From CAYMEV01 sp964431655 [NCBI: uncultured bacterium] (lineage in GTDB: Bacteria; CAYMEV01): DNA of 20,967 nucleotides. The stretch is from contig CAYSKJ010000024.1 in assembly GCA_964431655.1 (NCBI GenBank), forward strand, positions 6,279 to 27,245, written 5' to 3'. The translations under genes and the position numbers were made by a program. Positions 15,908 to 20,967 of this stretch are shown here, in pieces. The notes below the pieces were generated by a model. That model searched no databases. It was not told the DNA's origin and saw nothing but the letters and a program-made list of their open reading frames with translations. Numbering within the stretch: position 1 is the first letter of the stretch; each line of letters starts with the position of its first letter.

Positions 15908-16870
15908 ATGAAAGGATTATACTATAACGGCAAAGATCTTGAATATGCGGATCTGCCCATACCTGTCAGGAAAGCCGGAGAATCGCTCATAGAAGTGGAG
16001 TATGCGGGCATATGCAATACAGATATGGAGATATTAAAGGGGTATATGGGATTTCATGGGGTACCGGGCCATGAATTTACCGGGATTGTTAAGGAATCGG
16101 ACGACAGGGGGCTTACAGGCAGAAGGGTGACCGGAGAAATAAACCTCTACTGCGGTGAATGCTCTTACTGCAGAAATAATATGCATACCCACTGCCCCGG
16201 AAGGACAGTCCTTGGGATACAGGGCAAGAACGGCTGTTTTTCTGAATATATAACCCTTCCGGACAGGAATTTAAAGCTTATTCCCGACAGTATAAACAGC
16301 CTGAATGCTGTTTTTACCGAACCCCTGGCTGCAGCCTTAAGGCCACTGGATCAGTTTTCTCCGGCCAGGGACAGCTCGGTCTGCATCCTGGGGGACGGCA
16401 AGCTGGGAATACTTTCAGCGATTGTTTTCAGCAATTATTTTGATGATGTTCTGCTTTCGGGAAAGCATGTTGAAAAGCTTGAGAAAGCAAAAGCTTATAA
16501 TATAAAGACCTGCATGGGAAAACCGGAGGGCAGGAAATTCGATATTACCGTTGACTGTACAGGCAGCAGCCATGGGATTAAGGATGCCCTTCTGATCACC
16601 AGGCCCGGGGGCACCCTCGTGCTTAAGACAACCTCGGCCGATGATGCAAAAGTCAACCTTGCAGGCATAGTCATTGATGAGATAACGGTAATGGGCTCCA
16701 GGTGCGGGAATCTTGACCGGGCCCTGTCCTTTTTAGCTCAGGGCATCGATCTTGAGCCTTTGATATCCGGAATATTCCCTCTTGAAAAAGGCCTGGAGGC
16801 TTTTGAATATTCCAGAAGAAAGGATGCAGTCAAAATTATAATTAAGATAAAAAACAAGGGAGGTAATTAA
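15908..16870 (+). CDS. Zinc-dependent alcohol dehydrogenase (MDR family)
   Basis: 320-residue medium-chain dehydrogenase/reductase. Catalytic zinc ligand candidates are Cys36 (GICNTD), His55-Glu56 (GHEF) and Glu138 (TEPLAAAL). The structural zinc site is Cys82, Cys85, Cys88 and Cys96 (CGECSYCRN, HCPG). The Rossmann fold begins at ILGDGKLGIL, with the GxGxxG pattern. It is slightly short for the family (usually 335-360) because the C-terminal half is compact. It oxidises an alcohol or reduces an aldehyde or polyol with NAD(P); the closest general types are sorbitol/threonine/alcohol dehydrogenase-like enzymes. Its stop overlaps the start of the transglutaminase-like gene (TAATG), so the two are coupled and may serve one pathway. 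The substrate is unknown. Confidence 0.87.
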   Translation: MKGLYYNGKDLEYADLPIPVRKAGESLIEVEYAGICNTDMEILKGYMGFHGVPGHEFTGIVKESDDRGLTGRRVTGEINLYCGECSYCRNNMHTHCPGRTVLGIQGKNGCFSEYITLPDRNLKLIPDSINSLNAVFTEPLAAALRPLDQFSPARDSSVCILGDGKLGILSAIVFSNYFDDVLLSGKHVEKLEKAKAYNIKTCMGKPEGRKFDITVDCTGSSHGIKDALLITRPGGTLVLKTTSADDAKVNLAGIVIDEITVMGSRCGNLDRALSFLAQGIDLEPLISGIFPLEKGLEAFEYSRRKDAVKIIIKIKNKGGN

Positions 16871-18504
16871 TGAACCAGGAAATAATGAAAATCATGCTCC
16901 CCATGCCGGGGCCGTCCTGCCTTCATATAAACGGCGAAAGCATATTTATTGCAGATATCAGGACCGGGGAGCTTGCAGTCTACAGCATAAAGGACAGGGC
17001 CATAATCAAAAAGATGCCCTCCTATGCTGTAAGGCCAAAGCTTATTACTGGAGATGAGGACTTTATCTATATATACGATGAGGTCTATAACAGGATAAAC
17101 AGGATAGACCTGCAGAATGATAATGCCCATCCCTTCGGGGGCTTTATAAGGGCCAACCACCCTTATTACGGTCTGGCTGTGGATAAGAATAATTTTTATG
17201 TCCTTGGCCCGGATATACCGTGGTATCCATCAAAAAGCCTCTCCATTTCTGTTTATGATAAGAACTCAAAGGTGCTTCTGGACAGCTACCCTGCTCCTAC
17301 CTACGGGTCCAGGGGCCTGCACAGCGACGGCACATGCCTTTATACCATGGATTTTGCCAGGGGCTCCGCCTTCATACTCGATTGCAAGACGGGTGTTGTA
17401 ATAGATGAACAGCAGCTGGAAGGAAGAAATCTCCTTGATATTGCCCTTCATGAGGGTATTTTTTATACCATTGATACCGATAAAAACAGCCTTCTTGGTT
17501 TTACCCGTTCAGGTAAGGATTTTGACCTGTACGGCGAACCCATGAAAAGCGCTGTAGTCCTCGGCGAAGTATTGATAAACAACGGTCCGGCAACTATAAT
17601 TAACTGGATGTCTGCCGGATTAAAGCCCGAAAACTATCTGCATCAGCATATAGCAAAAACACCGGTGATAAATCCCCAAACAAGTGATTTTATCAAAAGT
17701 TACTGGCATGACGCCGACTATGATACCCCTTTCTTTAATCTGAAAGATTTAGCCCCGGGCCAGTCCCGAAAGATCACAATAGAGTTCGAAGTCCTTACAA
17801 GGGACCTGAGGTTCCACTTAAACCCCGAAAAAACCCTTGGATTCGGTGATATACCTGAGGATATATCCGGCAGGTTTTTGCTGAAAAATCAGTATGAAAA
17901 GGCCGGCAAAGAGAACAGGAAGGTTCTGGATATGGTGGACAAAACCTTCCAGTTTACCGATGAGAAGGTCAAAGAGGAGGCTGAGAAAATCATAGGGGAT
18001 GAGAAAAACCTGCTGATAATGGTACTTAAGCTTTTCAGGCATGTAATCAAGGAGATAGACTATACCCTGCCCTATCAGTCCCTGCCGGTGCTGAAAATCC
18101 TGGAGGAGAAGAAGGGCTCCTGCGGGAACCACAGCGCCCTTTTTTCAAGCCTGTGCCAGAGCCTGGGGTTCCCCACCAGATCACTGATAGGCTTCTGCAT
18201 ATGGGAAAACGATGCCAGGGCCGGTTATCTGGACCATGAAATACCGGAGGTGTATATACCGCCCTATGGATTTATACCCATGGATACCAGCAGGTTTATG
18301 AGCATACCTAATTATTCGGGCCTTATAGGGGACGATTTTATAAATTTCGGAAGGCTGGACAAAAGGTTTGTTGTATGCGGTTTCCGGGGCTTTTATGACA
18401 GCGATTACTTCAGGTTTCTCTATCTTGACAAAAAGAAAATCACAGCGAAGGGATATGCCGATACCGGAGGTAACTTCTACGTGGACTGGAAAACCTTGCC
18501 ATAG
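16870..18504 (+). CDS. Beta-propeller / transglutaminase-like protein
   Basis: 544 residues with no signal peptide or membrane span, so probably cytoplasmic. Residues 1-240 show repeated short strands with the pattern of an NHL/YVTN-like beta-propeller (IFIADIRTGELAVYSI, FIYIYDEVYNRINRID, FYVLGPD, LYTMDFARGSAFILD, FYTIDTDKNSLLGF). Residues about 240-330 look like a beta-sandwich (LAPGQSRKITIEFEV). Residues about 330-545 form a transglutaminase core with the complete triad: Cys418 in GSCGNHSALF, His456 in DHEIPEVYIP and Asp472 in PMDTSR. Bacterial members are usually cysteine proteases or peptide/amide-processing enzymes rather than crosslinkers. AAGGGAGG just before the start, together with the one-base overlap, couples it to the preceding alcohol dehydrogenase. 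A perfect terminator follows. Substrate and role are unknown. Confidence 0.82.
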   Translation: MNQEIMKIMLPMPGPSCLHINGESIFIADIRTGELAVYSIKDRAIIKKMPSYAVRPKLITGDEDFIYIYDEVYNRINRIDLQNDNAHPFGGFIRANHPYYGLAVDKNNFYVLGPDIPWYPSKSLSISVYDKNSKVLLDSYPAPTYGSRGLHSDGTCLYTMDFARGSAFILDCKTGVVIDEQQLEGRNLLDIALHEGIFYTIDTDKNSLLGFTRSGKDFDLYGEPMKSAVVLGEVLINNGPATIINWMSAGLKPENYLHQHIAKTPVINPQTSDFIKSYWHDADYDTPFFNLKDLAPGQSRKITIEFEVLTRDLRFHLNPEKTLGFGDIPEDISGRFLLKNQYEKAGKENRKVLDMVDKTFQFTDEKVKEEAEKIIGDEKNLLIMVLKLFRHVIKEIDYTLPYQSLPVLKILEEKKGSCGNHSALFSSLCQSLGFPTRSLIGFCIWENDARAGYLDHEIPEVYIPPYGFIPMDTSRFMSIPNYSGLIGDDFINFGRLDKRFVVCGFRGFYDSDYFRFLYLDKKKITAKGYADTGGNFYVDWKTLP

Positions 18505-18505
18505 A

Positions 18506-18545
18506 AATTTAAGGGGGCCAAGAAAGCCCCCTTAAATTAATTTTC
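18506..18545 (+). terminator. Rho-independent terminator after the transglutaminase gene
   Basis: A perfect 13-base-pair stem (18506-18518 with 18526-18538; the core is GGGGGC/GCCCCC with flanking AT pairs) and a 7-base loop, beginning directly after the TAG and followed by AATTTT. It separates the dehydrogenase/transglutaminase operon from the thi operon. Confidence 0.92.
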
Positions 18546-18580
18546 ATATCATACCCTATATTATTTCTCAATAAAATTAT

Positions 18581-18608
18581 TTGACAGGCATTTTACAGGG
18601 TATATTAT
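18581..18608 (+). promoter_or_regulatory. Promoter of the thi operon
   Basis: TTGACA at 18581-18586 and TATTAT at 18603-18608, spaced by 16 bases. The predicted transcript start (about 18613-18616) falls right at the 5' strand of the riboswitch P1 helix, giving a very compact leader. Confidence 0.7.
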
Positions 18609-18612
18609 TAGA

Positions 18613-18704
18613 ACAGCCCTGGGGGAGCTTTTATGCTGAGAAGGGTCTTTGACCCTTACCCTTGGAACCTGATACGGGTAATACCGGCGAAGGGAAGCGG
18701 CTGT
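18613..18704 (+). ncRNA. TPP riboswitch (THI element)
   Basis: The conserved thi-box core is plain: GGGGGAGC, GCTGAGAAGGGT, ACCCTTGGAACCTGAT, then GGGTAATACCGGCGAAGGGAA. Helix P1 is a perfect six-base pairing of ACAGCC (18613-18618) with GGCTGT (18699-18704). P3 is the AAGGGTC/GACCCTT hairpin (18641-18657), a stem closed by only TTT. The RNA binds thiamin pyrophosphate and sits upstream of thiS-thiG-thiH, as expected. Downstream, CCTTC (18734-18738) can pair with the ribosome binding site GGAGG (18756-18760). CAGCCG (18738-18743) is complementary to CGGCTG of the P1 3' strand. Control of translation initiation is therefore more likely than termination, since no U-tract hairpin is seen. Confidence 0.95.
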
Positions 18705-18767
18705 CAGATGTTCATGCCCTTTTATCCCAGCCCCCTTCAGCCGGAATAAAGATTCGGAGGTTATCAT

Positions 18768-18968
18768 ATGGCAAGGATAAGGCTGAACGGCCTGGAAGAG
18801 AATACAAGCGCCAGGACTGTCATGGAGCTGGTGAAGCTGAAGGGACTGAACGCTTCATTTCTTATCATTGAAAAGAACTGCCATGTAATCAGGCAGACTG
18901 AATGGGAAAGCTCTGAGATAAGGCAGGATGATAAAATAGAGCTTTTGAGCTTTGTAGGAGGGGGTTGA
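18768..18968 (+). CDS. thiS: Thiamin sulfur carrier protein ThiS
   Basis: 66-residue ubiquitin-fold protein ending in Gly-Gly-Gly after LLSFV; the Gly-Gly end is adenylated and thiocarboxylated to carry the sulfur for the thiazole ring. It has a typical ThiS length and a fitting beta-grasp pattern, with an early [16 protein letters not shown] stretch. The ribosome binding site CGGAGG (18755-18760) lies seven bases before the ATG and is the likely target of riboswitch control. The last codons (GGA GGG GGT) double as the ribosome binding site of thiG. No thiF, which adenylates ThiS, is seen within the window. Confidence 0.93.
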   Translation: MARIRLNGLEENTSARTVMELVKLKGLNASFLIIEKNCHVIRQTEWESSEIRQDDKIELLSFVGGG

Positions 18969-18969
18969 A

Positions 18970-19740
18970 ATGAATGACCCCCTTATCATAGGCAGAAGGA
19001 AATTTAAAAGCAGGCTTTTAACCGGCACGGGTAAATTTGCTTCCCCTGATATCATACCTGATATGCTCAAAGCATGCGGATCGGAGATTATAACAGTGGC
19101 TCTGCGGCGTATAGACGCTGAATCCCGGGGCCCCGGCATCCTGGATTTTATACCTCGGGATATTGTGCTGCTGCCCAATACCTCCGGAGCCCGTAATGCC
19201 CATGAGGCCGTCAGGATAGCAAGGATAGCAAGGGAAGCCGGATGCGGGGATTTTGTCAAAATAGAGGTCATCAATGACATGAAATATCTGATGCCTGACA
19301 ACTGGGAAACCCTGAAAGCAACCGAAACATTGGCAAAAGAGGGTTTTATTGTGCTTCCCTATGTGACGCCAGACCTTGTTCTGGCAAAAAGGCTTGAAGA
19401 GGCCGGGGCTTCTGCGGTAATGCCCCTCGGGTCGCCCATAGGATCCGCAAGGGGAATAAAGACAGCTGAGCTCATTGATATGATTATCGGAAGTGTAAGG
19501 ATACCCGTAATCATTGATGCAGGCCTGGGAATGCCTTCCCATGCCGCTATGGCAATGGAGATGGGAGCGGATGCAGTGCTGGTTAACACGGCCATAGCCA
19601 CTGCAGAAGACCCTGTCTCATCAGCCCGTGCCTTTTCCATGGCTGTTAGAGCAGGGCGCCTTGCCAGGCTTTCGGGACTGGCAGGGGAGAGTATCACGGC
19701 ATCCGCATCCAGTCCCCTTACAGGATTCCTTGCCGGTTAG
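18970..19740 (+). CDS. thiG: Thiazole synthase ThiG
   Basis: 256-residue TIM-barrel enzyme that condenses 1-deoxy-D-xylulose 5-phosphate, dehydroglycine and the sulfur of ThiS thiocarboxylate into the thiazole phosphate of thiamin. Family stretches include [14 protein letters not shown] [35 protein letters not shown] with Lys97 as the Schiff-base lysine (Lys96 in Bacillus subtilis), [43 protein letters not shown], and AGRLARLSG. It is full length for the family. The start follows one base after the thiS stop. The gene is followed after nine bases by thiH, in the same reading frame. Confidence 0.95.
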   Translation: MNDPLIIGRRKFKSRLLTGTGKFASPDIIPDMLKACGSEIITVALRRIDAESRGPGILDFIPRDIVLLPNTSGARNAHEAVRIARIAREAGCGDFVKIEVINDMKYLMPDNWETLKATETLAKEGFIVLPYVTPDLVLAKRLEEAGASAVMPLGSPIGSARGIKTAELIDMIIGSVRIPVIIDAGLGMPSHAAMAMEMGADAVLVNTAIATAEDPVSSARAFSMAVRAGRLARLSGLAGESITASASSPLTGFLAG

Positions 19741-19749
19741 GTCTTTGCT

Positions 19750-20847
19750 GTGTTCTGCGGGTTTTTGAAAAAATATGCAGGTTTTGATATATACAGATAT
19801 TTCAGCACCTTAAGCGATAAAGAGATTGAGGCTTCCTTAAACAAGCCTGTCCTTAAGGAAAGGGACTTTCTAAACCTTTTATCCCCCGGGGCCAGACCAT
19901 TTATTGAAAAGATGGCTCAGAGGTCTCACGGGATGACAATCCGTAATTTCGGGAGGACCATAGGGCTGTACATCCCCCTGTATATTTCCAGCTACTGCAG
20001 TAATGACTGCCTATACTGCGGGTTCAGAAAAACAAACAATATCTCAAGGAGAAGGCTTTCCCTGGAGGAGATAGAGGTATCAGCGGCCAAAATATCCGGG
20101 ACCGGCATGCGCCATGTCCTTGTCCTTACGGGAGAGGATAGAAAAAGATCATCACCCCGATACATTCTGGATGCAGTTAAACTGCTGAAAAAATACTTTG
20201 CATCGGTGAGCCTGGAGGTATATCCCCTTGAGACTCATGAATACAAAATGATGAAGGAAGCCGGGGCCGACGGCCTGACCCTTTACCAGGAGGTATATGA
20301 TGAGAGCATTTACAGTGTGATGCATCCTTCAGGGCGGAAGGCTGATTATTCCTGCAGGCTTAATGCTCCGGAGAGGGCGGCAGAGGCTGGTTTAAGGAGC
20401 ATTACCATCGGAACGCTTCTGGGTCTGGGGGAAAAAAGGTACGAAACATTCATGGCCGGCCTTCATGCTGACTATCTCAGCTCCAGGTTTCCGGACACTG
20501 AGATTTCGGTATCCCTTCCCAGGCTTAATCGGGCAGAGGGCATGTCCCATTCGGGGGGCATGATTGAGGATATTGACATAGTCCAGTTTATACTGGCATA
20601 CAGGCTTTTTATCCCGAGGCTCGGAATAAGCATTTCAACCAGGGAAAGATCAGGATTCAGGGATAATCTCATACCCCTGGGCATCACCCGCATGTCAGCT
20701 GGCTCCAGGACCGATGTGGGCGGTTACCTTGGCAGGAAAGACAGCCCCCAGTTTGCGATAAGGGATGAAAGGGGTACGGCTGATGTGGTCCGGGCCATAG
20801 CCGGAAAGGGATACCAGCCGGTCTTGAAGGACTGGGATGATATATGA
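19750..20847 (+). CDS. thiH: 2-iminoacetate synthase ThiH (tyrosine lyase)
   Basis: 365-residue radical SAM enzyme that splits tyrosine to dehydroglycine (2-iminoacetate) and p-cresol, feeding ThiG. The radical SAM motif is CSNDCLYC, with Cys83, Cys87 and Cys90 as cluster ligands, preceded by LYIPLYISSY. Further family stretches are MRHVLVLTGED, SLEVYPLETHEYKMMKEAGADGLTLYQEVYDE, GTLLGLG, and STRERSGFRDNLIPLGITRMSAGSRTDVGGY; the end GYQPVLKDWDD is the usual ThiH C-terminus. The start is a GTG at 19750, only nine bases after the thiG stop and in its frame, with TTAGGT as a modest ribosome binding site. A later TTG at 19765 is possible. Using ThiH rather than the oxygen-dependent glycine oxidase ThiO suits an anaerobe. 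Confidence 0.95.
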   Translation: MFCGFLKKYAGFDIYRYFSTLSDKEIEASLNKPVLKERDFLNLLSPGARPFIEKMAQRSHGMTIRNFGRTIGLYIPLYISSYCSNDCLYCGFRKTNNISRRRLSLEEIEVSAAKISGTGMRHVLVLTGEDRKRSSPRYILDAVKLLKKYFASVSLEVYPLETHEYKMMKEAGADGLTLYQEVYDESIYSVMHPSGRKADYSCRLNAPERAAEAGLRSITIGTLLGLGEKRYETFMAGLHADYLSSRFPDTEISVSLPRLNRAEGMSHSGGMIEDIDIVQFILAYRLFIPRLGISISTRERSGFRDNLIPLGITRMSAGSRTDVGGYLGRKDSPQFAIRDERGTADVVRAIAGKGYQPVLKDWDDI

Positions 20848-20952
20848 GAAAATATGATGGATTAAATTCCTTTAGGGGTTAATATAATTAAATAATGTAA
20901 AAGCGGTTTCAAAAATTACAGGTAATTATGAAAATTAATTAAGGAGTAGGCC

Positions 20953-20967
20953 ATGGGCAATTATTAC
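20953..20967 (+). CDS. Start of an unidentified gene, cut by the window edge
   Basis: ATG at 20953 with a strong AAGGAG (20941-20946) seven bases upstream opens a frame reading MGNYY before the window ends. Position suggests either the next thi-operon gene (such as a ThiF or ThiE) or an unrelated gene with its own promoter; a TATAAT lies at 20883-20888 in the 105-base gap. Five codons are too few to identify it. Confidence 0.5.

Noticed and set aside
19211-19232. Tandem repeat AGGATAGCA AGGATAGCA
   Set aside because: It is just two adjacent copies within the thiG coding sequence, encoding a conserved Ile-Ala-Arg helix; no repeat array.
19018-19542. 174-residue minus-strand open frame inside thiG
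   Set aside because: Antisense shadow of thiG; its composition is not protein-like and thiG is certain.

Overview
The window reads as bacterial chromosome, not a phage or plasmid. Genes are densely packed, with ATGA-type overlaps, strong AGGAGG-like ribosome binding sites, and sigma-70/sigma-A-like promoters (TTGACA/TATTAT). The GC level is moderate, and AGG/AGA (Arg) and ATA (Ile) codons are frequent. A TPP riboswitch controls a thiS-thiG-thiH operon. ThiH, the tyrosine-cleaving radical SAM enzyme, is the route typical of anaerobes and facultative anaerobes. I would guess an anaerobe, perhaps of the Clostridia type, but the phylum is not settled by anything seen here. No rRNA, tRNA, insertion sequence, CRISPR or phage gene was recognised.

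Layout. (1) 74-6585, plus strand: a tight four-gene operon. It encodes a degenerate RsbW-like HATPase fused to an acetyltransferase, a LuxE-type acyl-protein synthetase, a large fusion of a LuxC-type acyl reductase with a PaaK-type adenylate-forming ligase, and an MFS exporter. No luciferase genes are present, so this looks like an acid-activating and acid-reducing pathway with export of a small molecule. It is the most unusual part of the window. (2) 6582-7550, minus: an orphan multi-span membrane protein whose stop codon overlaps that of the exporter. (3) 7736-9673, plus: a three-PAS protein without an output domain, then a PAP2 phosphatase. (4) 9750-11459, minus: a ZIP metal transporter, and upstream of it a nucleotidyltransferase/small-protein pair in more AT-rich DNA that resembles a toxin-antitoxin or abortive-infection unit. 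(5) 11664-14872, plus: a sodium:solute symporter and a long-form SppA protease. A hairpin terminator is shared with (6), the minus-strand EamA/DMT transporter at 14903-15802. (7) 15908-18504, plus: a zinc-dependent alcohol dehydrogenase translationally coupled to a beta-propeller/transglutaminase protein, closed by a perfect terminator. (8) 18581-20847, plus: promoter, TPP riboswitch, thiS, thiG, thiH. The first five codons of a further gene lie at the right edge.

How they fit together. The thi operon builds the thiazole half of thiamin: ThiS carries sulfur, ThiH supplies dehydroglycine from tyrosine, and ThiG closes the ring, with feedback by TPP through the leader. The lux-like operon probably activates a carboxylic acid (LuxE and/or the PaaK half), passes it to the LuxC half for NADPH-dependent reduction to an aldehyde, and exports the product or a derivative. 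The remaining genes are housekeeping transport, sensing and envelope functions. No stretch longer than about 300 bases lacks a gene. The longest gaps are 18505-18767 (terminator, promoter, riboswitch), 11460-11663 (promoter of the nucleotidyltransferase pair) and 7551-7735 (divergent promoter region).
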